Assembly: GCA_020073705.1 (NCBI GenBank)
Contig: JAIQES010000003.1
Coordinates: forward strand, 1 to 64,000
Length of the DNA: 64,000 bases
Direction: 5' to 3'
Origin: Terriglobia bacterium
GTDB taxonomy: Bacteria; Acidobacteriota; Terriglobia; Acidiferrales; UBA7541
A program made the position numbers and the translations under genes. The notes beneath the pieces were generated by a model, which was given only the letters and a program-made list of their open reading frames with translations, did no database searches and was not told the DNA's origin. Shown in pieces: positions 1-8,489 of this stretch. The number at the start of each line of letters is the position of its first letter. Within the stretch, counting starts at the first letter, position 1.

Positions 1-298
1 CAGCGGGTATCGCGAGGCAAATTCATTGTGCCCGTGCATAGCCGCGTTTGTCAACGCGACTGCAATTTCGCGGACGATCGCATTGTTTGGCTGCACGGCT
101 ATCCAGGCAAGTTCCGGGCAGGCTCCTCAATGGCTTCTGCAGGATTCTTGGCGAACCATCCCGTGGGACGACACATACACGCATGATGGCAACTTATCTA
201 CTCCGGTGGGAGGCCAGAGTGGGAGGCCAGGGTTGACCTTGCAGCTGTGCTTGGCATAAATTGTAGTGGATTAAATCTGTCTTTCCAGAAAGGTTCGA
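1..298. other. No secure gene; short tandem repeat
   Basis: The window opens in sequence without a convincing gene. The listed ORFs have no recognisable domain, and an open frame from base 1 that stops near base 186 could be the tail of an upstream gene but matches nothing I know. Around 207-232 the unit GTGGGAGGCCAG occurs twice in tandem. An AGAAAGG Shine-Dalgarno sequence for the next gene lies near 287. Confidence 0.4.
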
Positions 299-643
299 TT
301 GGGCGAAACATTTCAGTCCTACGGGCGCCGGAAGGGCGGGCGGGTACTTATGCGCGTTCCCGTGGAGGTGCGCGGCACCGCGCAGGATGGAAGTGTCCTC
401 GAAGAGAGCACGCACACCGGCGTGGTCGGCGCGCTCGGCGCGATGGTTCGAACCTCGCGCTTATTGCAAATGGGCACTGAGGTTGCGGTCACGAACCGGT
501 TTTCTCAGCAGACCGCGAAATTTCGCGTCGTGTGGGTGGGAGAACAGAACACCGACGGCCTCTGGGAAATCGGCATCGAATCACTCTTGCCCCTGGAGGA
601 CTTCTGGGGAGTGCGCTTCCCCCCGAAGTCCGATCAACCTTGA
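299..643 (+). CDS. PilZ-like domain protein
   Basis: This 114-residue protein has the size and pattern of a stand-alone PilZ domain: an N-terminal RRKGGR segment, then a beta-rich body with alternating hydrophobic strands and a conserved-looking RVVWVGE strand near residues 75-81. PilZ domains bind cyclic di-GMP and control motility, secretion or exopolysaccharide. The arginines near the N-terminus are in the place expected for c-di-GMP contact, but the classic D/NxSxxG motif is not clear, so ligand binding is uncertain. The start is TTG preceded by AGAAAGG. It is probably cytoplasmic. The neighbouring small membrane protein is on the same strand but has its own promoter. Confidence 0.6.
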   Translation: MGETFQSYGRRKGGRVLMRVPVEVRGTAQDGSVLEESTHTGVVGALGAMVRTSRLLQMGTEVAVTNRFSQQTAKFRVVWVGEQNTDGLWEIGIESLLPLEDFWGVRFPPKSDQP

Positions 644-669
644 GGCTTGCGCTCTGCTGCCCCTATCGG

Positions 670-678
670 TGATATAAT
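670..678 (+). promoter_or_regulatory. Extended -10 promoter for the small membrane protein
   Basis: The sequence TGATATAAT is a perfect extended -10 element (TGn plus TATAAT). No good -35 lies at 17 bases, as is usual for extended -10 promoters. It would give a leader of roughly 80 nt before the ATG at 763. Confidence 0.55.
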
Positions 679-762
679 CCAGCCGAGTTCCGTGCCGTAC
701 TAGAGCGGCACTACGAATCTACTGCTTTCCACGCAAGTGCCGTTCTCGCAGGGAGGCAAGCC

Positions 763-1050
763 ATGGAACAATCCCAGTCAATAATGCTCCTTTCGTTACT
801 CATGGTCTCTTGGGGTGTCGTCACGGCTGTTCTGGTTGTCCTGGTGATTTACCGCGCAACGCTGTCGACGAAGGAAGATGACCAGATCTTTCTGGACCCT
901 TCCGAACAGCACCATTACCAGGAGCAGCAGGCGCTCATCGCCAAGATGTCGCGCTTGACAGGACCGATCATCGGGCTCGCGGTGGTATCGGGTGTGCTTC
1001 TGCTGAGCAGCGCCGGCGTTTGGATCTATCGAGGCTTCAAGAACTTCTAG
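763..1050 (+). CDS. Small two-helix membrane protein
   Basis: This 95-residue protein has two hydrophobic helices, roughly residues 7-29 and 67-89. A polar, charged central stretch with glutamates and a HHYQEQQ motif separates them. The arrangement suggests an integral inner-membrane hairpin with a soluble loop. I do not recognise a family. The ATG is preceded by GGGAGG at suitable spacing and a near-perfect promoter lies upstream, so the gene is very likely real. The stop overlaps by four bases the end of the convergent SnoaL-like gene, so the two 3' ends meet with no room for a bidirectional terminator. Confidence 0.6.
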   Translation: MEQSQSIMLLSLLMVSWGVVTAVLVVLVIYRATLSTKEDDQIFLDPSEQHHYQEQQALIAKMSRLTGPIIGLAVVSGVLLLSSAGVWIYRGFKNF

Positions 1051-1652
1051 GGCTGGCGGGGCTGTGCAGGTTCCACAGGGGGAGCCGGGCTCCTCGGCTC
1101 GGTGGCGGAAACGACCGACGAGTGGTTGAGGACGATCACCCAACGGTCTCCCTGTTTGTTCAGGACAAGAGTGGTGTGCCCGCGGAATTCGACAACTTTG
1201 CCCTCCGCGATTGCGGCGTAATAGAATTGATAGGTAGCCCACGCGGAATTGCCGTTCACTTTTATATACGTATTGGAGCGGTCCATGCGGCCGCCGGTGA
1301 CCTGCGCCCGCTGTGCCTGATATGCCTTCACATAGTTGTCCCAGCCAATGACGGGCGGCTCCCAGGCGCCGCTCACGACCAACATATCATCGGCGCAGTA
1401 CTTGTGCATGGAATCGACATCTCCAACTTGCCAGTAACCCAGATACTCGCCAACGGTCCGATCAATCACTTGCGAGTCGGGCGCGAGCAGCAGCTTGCCA
1501 GCAGCTGATAAGGACGAATCCGCCGTCGCCGGCACATTTTTCTTCTTCTTATTTTTTTGCGCCGCAGCTGGCGCAGCAGCGGCCAGCAGAAGCAGCGTCA
1601 GCACAACGCATGCTCCGCCCTTCCAGGCAAGTTTCATCACAAACTCTTTCAT
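1047..1652 (-). CDS. Secreted SnoaL-like/DUF4440 (NTF2-fold) protein
   Basis: After a signal peptide (hydrophobic core LTLLLLAAAAPAAA followed by AQ) and a lysine-rich linker, the protein has an NTF2-like fold pattern: an N-terminal helix, a 'W..GDVDSMHKYCADDMLVV' type strand-helix segment and a C-terminal sheet ending in RWVIVLNHSS. That matches the DUF4440/SnoaL-like families, many of which are small-molecule isomerases or have no known activity. The tail is proline-rich. I set the start at the ATG at 1652 because GGGGGAAAG lies directly upstream; the longer ORF-track start has no SD. A second ATG at 1637 is possible. It is probably periplasmic or exported. Confidence 0.6.
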   Translation of the reverse strand: MKEFVMKLAWKGGACVVLTLLLLAAAAPAAAQKNKKKKNVPATADSSLSAAGKLLLAPDSQVIDRTVGEYLGYWQVGDVDSMHKYCADDMLVVSGAWEPPVIGWDNYVKAYQAQRAQVTGGRMDRSNTYIKVNGNSAWATYQFYYAAIAEGKVVEFRGHTTLVLNKQGDRWVIVLNHSSVVSATEPRSPAPPVEPAQPRQP

Positions 1653-1778
1653 GACTTTCCCCCAAGGGGGAAGATAGCACGAACAATTTTCTTGGAGGCA
1701 TGAATTGGTGGCGCGCGTGTCGTGCCAGTGCACGTGGGACTTCGCTTACCGTAAAGTTTATTCCTTCAAACCATGCGC

Positions 1779-4301
1779 TTACTTCGCCTTGTTGCGCGAC
1801 TGGCTGAGCAGATTCACGAACAGGCGGAAGGCGCCGGCGTTGCCTTCGGGCAACTGCCGCGAGAAGGAAAGTCCGGTATAGATGTAAGTGCCCTTGCCGA
1901 TGTGAACCCAGAGCAGGCCGCCGGTCAGATCTTTTTCTCCGGGATCGTGCATCGAGAGAACGGTGTGATACTGCGGGTCCCACTTGTCCCAGAAATAAAG
2001 TCCGCGCTCCTGCACCCCGCCGTCGAAATCGTGCGCGTCAATTTTGTTTGGAAAATTCAGTAGCGGGCTCGCGGGATCGGTGAACGTCACCGCTGAGTTT
2101 TCGTCGGTGATGCGCGGACCTGTGCCCATGGTCGCCGGAAACGGAGCGGGCTTGAGCGCATCCCAGATGGGTGGGCGCTGGTCCAGCACGACGAGCGTGC
2201 CGCCGGCCGCCGCGTAGTCGAGCAGGCGGCGGTTCGATGAGACGACGTCGGAGCGCAACTCATAGGCGCGCAGGCCGAGCACGATCGCATCGAAACGGCC
2301 GAGGTCGCCGAACGCCAGCGCGTTCGCCTCGAGCATCTCGACTTCGACGCCCAGGCGGCGTAGCGAATCCGGGACGGCGTCATTGTCGGCGGCGATGTAG
2401 CCGACGCGGAGATGGTCCGGAACGGCGATGGTAAACGCGTGCACGGGCACCCTGGCAGACACACTCCACAGGTAGGTTGGGAGCGAAGGCAGCGGCTCGA
2501 GCGATGTTTCGAATGTTTCCGCGCCACGCTTCGCGAATGCCTTCAGCTCGTAATTGCCTGCGGCGATCTTCGCGGGCGGCGTAACTACTAGGTGGACGAG
2601 GCGGTCGCCCGCGCCGGAGAACTCAACGACCGCGGGCTCCGGCGCCTTCCAGCCGGATGGGACTTCCACTCCGACCGCGACCTTCGATGGCGTCTGCGCA
2701 AACGAGCGCACGCGCACGAAGATTCCGAACTGCTTCGGCTGGCGCGTTTCGACAACCACGTATTGTTCGGGGGCCGGAGTGAGCGCGACTGGGGGAACCA
2801 AGCGCAGCGGGTAGGTCAGCACGGCGGTTGTCGTGGCCTGACGGCTCTCGACCGGCGCGCTGAAATCAAATGCATAGCCTTCCACCTCGACGTGCGTGCT
2901 CACGCTGACTAGCGGCGGCGGGAACGGGTAGATGAAGTCGCCGGGAGTGTGCGGCGTCTGCGCCCCCGCGGGAACCGCGACGCTGAAATTGGTCGAGCCG
3001 TCTTTCTCTTCCTGCTCCGTGATGCTCCATCCGGACGGAAGCGTTAAACCGGGCTTCGAGAAAGTGGCGGGTGCGTCAGTCCGGTGGGCCACTACGACGC
3101 GCACATGGAAGCCTTCTCCGGCGACGAGTTCGCTGCGGTCGGAATTCGAAACGATTTTGATCGCCGCGGCATCGGAGAGCGCGTGGTTGATTCGTTCGCG
3201 AACCTCTTCGAGTTCCCACAGCGCGCTGGCCGCGCGCGAATCCTGCGAGCGCTTCACCTGGTCTTCGAGCGTAGCTATCTGTTTGCCCGCCTCCCCGATG
3301 GAGCGAACGGTGCCGGGCCAGTTGAGTTTCTCTGCCGCCATGCGGGCCTGCTCCAAATCGTGATCGGCGGCAGCGAGCGGTTCCTCGGCTGGCACTGGAA
3401 TCGAGCTCGCCAGGGACGTGATCGGCTGCGCGAAATCCGCCGGAGAGGGCGGGCCGCCGGTCGTGCGCTTCAGGCCATACGGGCGCCTGATAAACGGCGA
3501 ATTCAGGAACGGCGTAACGCCCTGCGAGCGGTGATGCAGGTAGCCTTCGATGGAAATATCACGATAGCTGCGTCCCCAGATCGGAGAAATGTCGTCAGCG
3601 GGCACCAACCACGCGCCTGTGAAGTCCACTTTCTCCTCTTGTCCCAGTGCGCGGACCGGATCGAGCACCGTCTCGACGCGCCACGGTTTCAACCCTTCGG
3701 CGATCTGATCGGGATATTTGCTGGGATCGGCGGCCGCCTCGACCGCTTTCGGCGTCTGATAGCCTGAATCTTGATGATGGCCGTGGCCGGTCTTTTGGCC
3801 GCCCCAGCCGTTGATAACAATGTTCGGGCGCACGGTGCGAATGACGCGAACCATGTCTTCCAGCTCGACGCCGTGCCACTTCTCGAGGGTCTCCTCGAGA
3901 GTTTTAGAAAATCCAAAATCGACCACGCGGGTGAAATACAGATGCGGTCCCTCGACATTCATTGCGGCGGAAAGCTCCGCGCTGCGCAGGATGCCGAGTT
4001 GCTTGCCTTGCTCAGGGCCGATGGCGTTCTGGCCGCCTTCTCCGCGCGTCAGCGTGAGCAGCGTGGTGTCGGTGCCCAGGCCATGCGCGAGATATGTGAG
4101 CAGCGTGGAGGCCTCATCATCGGGATGGGCCACGATGAACACTACGCGCGTCACCACGCGCGCCTGCTGTATCGCTTCGAGGGTGTCCGCAACGGACTGG
4201 CCTCGCCCCGGCGCCGGAGCTTCCTGCTGCGCCACGACGTGCGTAAAAACGGGCAGCGCCACCAGCATCGCAAGCGCCGCGAGTCTGAGCCAGCGCTTCA
4301 C
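1779..4301 (-). CDS. PIG-L family deacetylase with C-terminal extension, secreted
   Basis: The 840-residue product has a signal peptide, then a PIG-L/LmbE N-deacetylase domain. This contains the metal and catalytic motif AHPDDE near residue 55 and a histidine cluster GHGHHQD that supplies the other zinc ligand. Family members hydrolyse N-acetyl groups of GlcNAc-like substrates; the substrate here is unknown. The long C-terminal half carries beta-sandwich-like sequence and ends in a domain resembling a glutamine-amidotransferase-like fold (FDAIVLGLRAYE, GGTLVVLDQRPP), as in other large acidobacterial PIG-L proteins. The GTG start is chosen because it overlaps the stop of the upstream permease as GTGA and follows GGAGAGGCGGGA. 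It acts outside the cytoplasm, presumably on imported or cell-wall-derived sugars. Confidence 0.8.
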   Translation of the reverse strand: MKRWLRLAALAMLVALPVFTHVVAQQEAPAPGRGQSVADTLEAIQQARVVTRVVFIVAHPDDEASTLLTYLAHGLGTDTTLLTLTRGEGGQNAIGPEQGKQLGILRSAELSAAMNVEGPHLYFTRVVDFGFSKTLEETLEKWHGVELEDMVRVIRTVRPNIVINGWGGQKTGHGHHQDSGYQTPKAVEAAADPSKYPDQIAEGLKPWRVETVLDPVRALGQEEKVDFTGAWLVPADDISPIWGRSYRDISIEGYLHHRSQGVTPFLNSPFIRRPYGLKRTTGGPPSPADFAQPITSLASSIPVPAEEPLAAADHDLEQARMAAEKLNWPGTVRSIGEAGKQIATLEDQVKRSQDSRAASALWELEEVRERINHALSDAAAIKIVSNSDRSELVAGEGFHVRVVVAHRTDAPATFSKPGLTLPSGWSITEQEEKDGSTNFSVAVPAGAQTPHTPGDFIYPFPPPLVSVSTHVEVEGYAFDFSAPVESRQATTTAVLTYPLRLVPPVALTPAPEQYVVVETRQPKQFGIFVRVRSFAQTPSKVAVGVEVPSGWKAPEPAVVEFSGAGDRLVHLVVTPPAKIAAGNYELKAFAKRGAETFETSLEPLPSLPTYLWSVSARVPVHAFTIAVPDHLRVGYIAADNDAVPDSLRRLGVEVEMLEANALAFGDLGRFDAIVLGLRAYELRSDVVSSNRRLLDYAAAGGTLVVLDQRPPIWDALKPAPFPATMGTGPRITDENSAVTFTDPASPLLNFPNKIDAHDFDGGVQERGLYFWDKWDPQYHTVLSMHDPGEKDLTGGLLWVHIGKGTYIYTGLSFSRQLPEGNAGAFRLFVNLLSQSRNKAK

Positions 4302-5665
4302 CGTCCCGCCTCTCCGGCCGCGGCAAACGGCCACACGCGCCGGTACCGTGCCTGAATCATATAGGTGAGGATGCCCAGTGTGATCACTCCGATTCCTCCG
4401 AGTGCGAATTTCCATCCGGTGTAATAAAACAGCGCCGCCCAGCCCAGGATCGACAGCACGGCGGGCCACGGATAGAGCCACATCTTAAAGGGAAGCCGCT
4501 CGGGAGGCCAGCGGCGCCGCAAAATCATCACGCCCACCGCCTGACTGATGAACTGCACCAGCAGGCGAACGGCAATGATAGCTTTGATGACGCTGGAAAG
4601 CCTGAACAATACGCTGAAAGCCAGCGACGCCGCACCCAGAAAGAGCAGGGAGATGTGCGGGAAGTGTTTCGTAGGATGCACGCGGGCGAAGACCGGGAAA
4701 AAGTTGCCGTCCTCGGCCGCGGCGAAGGGGACGCGCGAATAGCTGAGCAGCGTCGTGAACAGCGAAGCGAACGCGATCCACAGAATCATGATGGTTGCAA
4801 ACGCCGCCGCGCGCGTTCCGTATAGCCGCTCGACGAACGTGCTCACGATGTATTGCGAATTCTGCGCCTCGCGCCACGGCACCACGCCGAGGATGCTCGT
4901 TTGCATAGCGAGATACAACACGGCGATCCCCGCGATCGACAGCAGGATCGCGCGCGGGATGTTCCGTTCCGGCTGGCGAATCTCCGCGCCCAGATTACAG
5001 ATATGGTAGTAGCCCAGGTACGTGTAAATCGTGTTGACGGTCGCTGAGCCAAGGCCCGCGAAGAAAACCCACGACCAATTCCAGGCGCCGGCGGGAAAAT
5101 CAAACGCCATTCGCGCGGAGAAGTGCGTCATCCCGCCCCAGATCATCCACAGTATCGTGCCGACTACGCCGATCCAGAGAAACTTCGAGATCAGGCCGAC
5201 CGCGGCGATCCTGCGGTAGAGAAGGGAGATCAGTACAACGACCAGCGCGGCGGAAACAGCCTTTTGTTGATAGACACCGAGCGGAACCAGATACGTGAGA
5301 TATTGCGAGAAACCGATCGCGCCCGAGGCCACCACGAGCGGCGCCTGAATCAGCGTCTGCCAGATGTACAGGAAGGACATCAATCGCCCGCCCCGCCCAG
5401 GACCATAAGCCTCGCGCAGAAATGCGTACGTGCCGCCGGCGCGCGGCATCGCTGCGCCCAGCTCGGCCCACACCAGGCCGTCCAGCAAGGAGAGCACGGC
5501 GCCCGCCACCCACGCCAGCAAACACTGCGGCCCGCCCATCGCCTGAATCACCAGCGGGATCACGATGAACGGCCCGATGCCCACCATCGCGTTCATGTTC
5601 AGCGCGACGGCCTCCGTGAGGCCGAGGCCGCGCTCGAGCTTTTCCGATGGCAGAGGTATGGACAT
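4298..5665 (-). CDS. APC family amino acid/polyamine permease
   Basis: This 455-residue polytopic protein has about twelve hydrophobic helices. The first membrane segment carries the glycine-rich VGIGPFIVIPL signature of amino acid-polyamine-organocation transporters, and a PRAGGTYAF motif follows helix 2. APC proteins import amino acids or amines by proton or substrate exchange at the inner membrane; substrate specificity cannot be read from the sequence. The gene is the first of a two-gene unit: its TGA overlaps the GTG of the PIG-L deacetylase, so they are probably translated together. The coupling suggests uptake of an amino compound produced outside the cell by the deacetylase, which is inference. 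Confidence 0.85.
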   Translation of the reverse strand: MSIPLPSEKLERGLGLTEAVALNMNAMVGIGPFIVIPLVIQAMGGPQCLLAWVAGAVLSLLDGLVWAELGAAMPRAGGTYAFLREAYGPGRGGRLMSFLYIWQTLIQAPLVVASGAIGFSQYLTYLVPLGVYQQKAVSAALVVVLISLLYRRIAAVGLISKFLWIGVVGTILWMIWGGMTHFSARMAFDFPAGAWNWSWVFFAGLGSATVNTIYTYLGYYHICNLGAEIRQPERNIPRAILLSIAGIAVLYLAMQTSILGVVPWREAQNSQYIVSTFVERLYGTRAAAFATIMILWIAFASLFTTLLSYSRVPFAAAEDGNFFPVFARVHPTKHFPHISLLFLGAASLAFSVLFRLSSVIKAIIAVRLLVQFISQAVGVMILRRRWPPERLPFKMWLYPWPAVLSILGWAALFYYTGWKFALGGIGVITLGILTYMIQARYRRVWPFAAAGEAGR

Positions 5666-5839
5666 AGACGGCCAAAAGCGGCCAAAGCATATCAGATGCG
5701 TGCGGCGGGCTAAAACTACGAATGATGTGGGCTTCCGCGCGTCCCCGTGTTTGCGTTAGAATGTTTCGCGATATACGTAACCGGCGCGTGGGTATTCAGC
5801 CGCAATACATCGCTGAGAAGAAATACCAAGAATAGCCCT

Positions 5840-6802
5840 GTGCGTATCCCGATCCTCCACTTCCGTGTCCTGCTTTTCCTGGCGGCTGCCGTATTGCTCG
5901 CGCCGGCAGGGGCGCAGGCGTGGCAACTGAATATTCCACCGGATGCCATTGAAGAGATGCGCCTGATGTATTCGGGTAAAATGGATCAGGCCATCCTGTT
6001 GGCCCGCAAGCTCGAAGCCGACCATCCGGAGCACCCGTTGGGCTATCTGCTGGAAGCCGACGCACTCTGGTGGAAAATCTACTGCACATCGGCCGAGCGG
6101 AAATACAACACCGTGGATGCCTGGAACCATGTGCGCGGCCCGGAAGACGACACATATCTCGCGCTGGCCGACAAGGTGGCGCAGCTGGCCGAGGCGGCCA
6201 TCGCCAAATCGGACACTGCCGAGATGGAGTTGTACGCCGGGATGGGCTACGCGCTGCGCGCGCGGTTGCTGGGCCTGCGTTACGAGAAGAGATCCACGGC
6301 TCGGGCGGGCGTCGAGGCGCGCAGGCACTTGCTGCTCTGCCTCGAACTCGACCCCAACATGGCGGATGCCTATACGGGCCTGGGGCTTTACAACTATTAC
6401 GTGGACACGCTTTCGGCGATCGCAAAAGTGCTGCGCTTTTTTATGGGCATCCCCGGCGGTAACAAAGGTGTGGGACTGCATCAACTGGAGATGGCGTCCG
6501 CGAAGGGCGAGCTGTCTCAGACCGAGGCGCGCTTTTACATGGCGAAGAACCTGCGCAATTACGACCGCGACTACGCGCGCGCCGCCCAGACCGCTGCACC
6601 GCTTACGTCCGAGTTCCCGGAAAATCCTCTGTTCCTATTGCTGGCCGGCGACATTGCGGCAAAACTCAGCCATAACGACGAGGCGGCGGCGCGTTTTCGC
6701 GCTGCCGCGGCGGTCCCCGTGCAGGACCACGCCTGCGCAGGGCAAGTGCAGAAACTTTCCCGCGAGGCTCTGGCCGCGCTCAGCGCACCTCAGAAGAACT
6801 GA
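5840..6802 (+). CDS. Exported TPR-like repeat protein
   Basis: The protein has a signal peptide (FRVLLFLAAAVLLAPAGAQA) and then about 280 residues of alpha-helical repeats resembling degenerate tetratricopeptide units, for example ADAYTGLGLYNYYVD and ENPLFLLLAGDIAAKL. TPR arrays mediate protein contacts, so a scaffold role in the periplasm or at the outer membrane is likely. A hydrophobic stretch with IPGGNKG lies in the middle and is not a normal TPR. I chose the GTG at 5840 because it puts the signal peptide at the N-terminus; the ORF-track GTG at 5747 would add 31 residues lacking signal-peptide character. No strong SD is visible for either, so the start is uncertain. It is divergent from the permease. 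Confidence 0.6.
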   Translation: MRIPILHFRVLLFLAAAVLLAPAGAQAWQLNIPPDAIEEMRLMYSGKMDQAILLARKLEADHPEHPLGYLLEADALWWKIYCTSAERKYNTVDAWNHVRGPEDDTYLALADKVAQLAEAAIAKSDTAEMELYAGMGYALRARLLGLRYEKRSTARAGVEARRHLLLCLELDPNMADAYTGLGLYNYYVDTLSAIAKVLRFFMGIPGGNKGVGLHQLEMASAKGELSQTEARFYMAKNLRNYDRDYARAAQTAAPLTSEFPENPLFLLLAGDIAAKLSHNDEAAARFRAAAAVPVQDHACAGQVQKLSREALAALSAPQKN

Positions 6803-7061
6803 GAGCTCCATCCGGCAAACAGTCCTTGCCGGGCAACGGCTCGGCGCAGACCGTGCATCTCACGAGGCCGGCTGTAGTGTAGGCTATAGGGTGGTGTGAG
6901 TTGACTTAGGCGGGCTCTGGTGGTATCAGAATCAGGCTGGCCTGGCGGGGGTTTTTCCCAATCACTGGATCATCGCTGGTTTCCTCGGCACCTGGATTGT
7001 TCTCGCAGGATTTTCGCCGGTCGGCGTCTCGCACGGATCGATTGGGGAGGAGCGTGTTCGG
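6803..7061. other. Intergenic region without an evident gene
   Basis: These 259 bases lie between the TPR and IPT-domain genes. The ORF that runs through here (6920-7519) overlaps the IPT gene and has no domain character. I see no clear terminator hairpin. Confidence 0.4.
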
Positions 7062-8375
7062 ATGTATTCGCGCAGGTGGCTAATCGCGGTGCTGGCGGTG
7101 TGGGGACTGGCGGCAGGGTGCTCCCAGTTCAACACGAACCTGACGCCCCAGACGTCCTCCGCGACGCTGAGGTTTGTGAGCCCTGGCTCAGCGACGGTTG
7201 GCGGACCGGCGTTTACACTCACCGCCAACGGCAGCGGTTTCGTCACTGGCGCAATCATCTTGTGGAATGGAACTCAGCTCCCAACCGTTCTTGTGAGCAG
7301 CATCCAGCTGACGGCGACCGTTCCCGCCTCCAGTATCGCCACCGCCGGGTCGGCACAGGTGGCTGTCCAGATTCCCGGCTCGGCCGTTTCAGCCACTTCG
7401 AACGTATACGCTACGAATACGACCGAAGTGTCAAACGTTGTTCTTTTCTCGATCAATCCTCCGGCACCTTCGCCTCCGACCATCACGCAGCTTTCCCCTT
7501 CGAACATTGGCGCGGGTAGTGTGGCGTTCACGCTCACGGTGACGGGTACGAACTTCATCACTGGAGCAAACGGTTCGGTCATTTACTGGAACGGTGTGCC
7601 TGTAACGCCTACGACGGTGACGAACACGACGACAGCAAGCGCACAAATTCCGGCTAGCGATGTGGCATCGGTGGGAATAGCATTGGTTTCGGTCTCTAAT
7701 GCAGCATCCGGCGGAACCAGTTCAAGCGCAATTACATTTACAATCACCTCGAACAGTCCCACGCTTACTCCCAACGCCCGATCCGCCTCCACTGCGTCCG
7801 GACCTCAACAATCTTCACCAGGAGTGACCGCTGACCGGCGCTTCCTCGTCTTCGCCATGGCCTCGACGGATGGCATAACCGAGAGGCCCGAAACAATACA
7901 GAATGTCTTTGTGCGCGACACATGCGCGGGCGCTCCGGCAAGTTGCATGCCGTCAACGTCGCTGGAATCCGTGGGAACCGACGGCCACCCGGGGGATGAC
8001 GACAGTACTTCTCCGTCGATCAGCGCCGACGGACGCTACGTCGCGTTCGTTTCCTCGGCAACAAACTTGGTGGATGGTGATATGAATGGCGTCTCAGATG
8101 TCTTTGTGCGTGACACGTGCGTCGGCGCTCCGTCCGGCTGCACGCCTTCGACACAACGTGTTTCCGTCGCTTCCGATGGAACGCAAGCCAACGACGCGAG
8201 CCAATCGGCCTCGATCAGCGCTACTGGGCGCTACATCACGTTCCGCTCGCTGGCGACAAATCTCGATCCGGCTTCCTCCTCCACTAACTCTTCCAACATT
8301 TTCCTGCGGGACACCTGCGCGGGTGCCTCGTCCGGTTGCACGCCGTCGACACAGCTCCTGAACCTGCAAAATTGA
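7062..8375 (+). CDS. IPT/TIG-domain lipoprotein with truncated propeller-like repeats
   Basis: The 437-residue product starts with a lipoprotein-type signal (WGLAAGCS), then two IPT/TIG-like immunoglobulin folds (about residues 40-130 and 145-235; both carry the LTxxGxxFxTGA pattern). The C-terminal half has repeats of about 65 residues containing SISADGRYVAFVS and NVFVRDTC, similar to TolB/WD40-like beta-propeller blades. Cysteine pairs recur in each repeat (DTCxGAxxxC). The third blade stops abruptly after a few residues (LLNLQN) instead of continuing as in the earlier copies, and a REP-like element starts ten bases after the stop. The gene may therefore have lost its 3' end. It is likely a cell-surface or periplasmic lipoprotein of unknown role. 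Confidence 0.7.
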   Translation: MYSRRWLIAVLAVWGLAAGCSQFNTNLTPQTSSATLRFVSPGSATVGGPAFTLTANGSGFVTGAIILWNGTQLPTVLVSSIQLTATVPASSIATAGSAQVAVQIPGSAVSATSNVYATNTTEVSNVVLFSINPPAPSPPTITQLSPSNIGAGSVAFTLTVTGTNFITGANGSVIYWNGVPVTPTTVTNTTTASAQIPASDVASVGIALVSVSNAASGGTSSSAITFTITSNSPTLTPNARSASTASGPQQSSPGVTADRRFLVFAMASTDGITERPETIQNVFVRDTCAGAPASCMPSTSLESVGTDGHPGDDDSTSPSISADGRYVAFVSSATNLVDGDMNGVSDVFVRDTCVGAPSGCTPSTQRVSVASDGTQANDASQSASISATGRYITFRSLATNLDPASSSTNSSNIFLRDTCAGASSGCTPSTQLLNLQN

Positions 8376-8384
8376 GCGGCATTG

Positions 8385-8452
8385 TGTAGCGCTCGCCTTC
8401 AAGCGAGCCTCTGACCAACTTCAGGATGCTGGCCTGAAGGCCGGGCGCTACA
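8385..8452. repeat. REP-like compound palindrome
   Basis: Outer arms TGTAGCGC (8385-8392) and GCGCTACA (8445-8452) are perfect inverted copies. They enclose two inner hairpins, GCTCGC/GCGAGC and GGCCT/AGGCC, the second within CTGGCCTGAAGGCCGG. The 'cttcaa' and 'cctgaagg' cores resemble the other palindromic repeats in this window. The element may also end transcription from the preceding gene. Confidence 0.7.
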
Positions 8453-8489
8453 AGAGAAACCACCGCGAAGCACAAGTCCGATAGGACAA

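Noticed and set aside
207-232. Tandem GTGGGAGGCCAG, considered as a CRISPR-like repeat
   Set aside because: Only two adjacent copies with no spacer.
433-470. GGTTCGAACC, considered as a tRNA T-loop
   Set aside because: No cloverleaf can be folded around it and it lies inside the PilZ gene.
1020-1508. 162-aa plus ORF opposite the SnoaL-like gene
   Set aside because: Antisense shadow; the minus-strand gene has a signal peptide and SD.
6920-7519. 199-aa ORF overlapping the IPT lipoprotein start
   Set aside because: Trp/Arg-rich composition, no domain, and overlaps the real gene in another frame.
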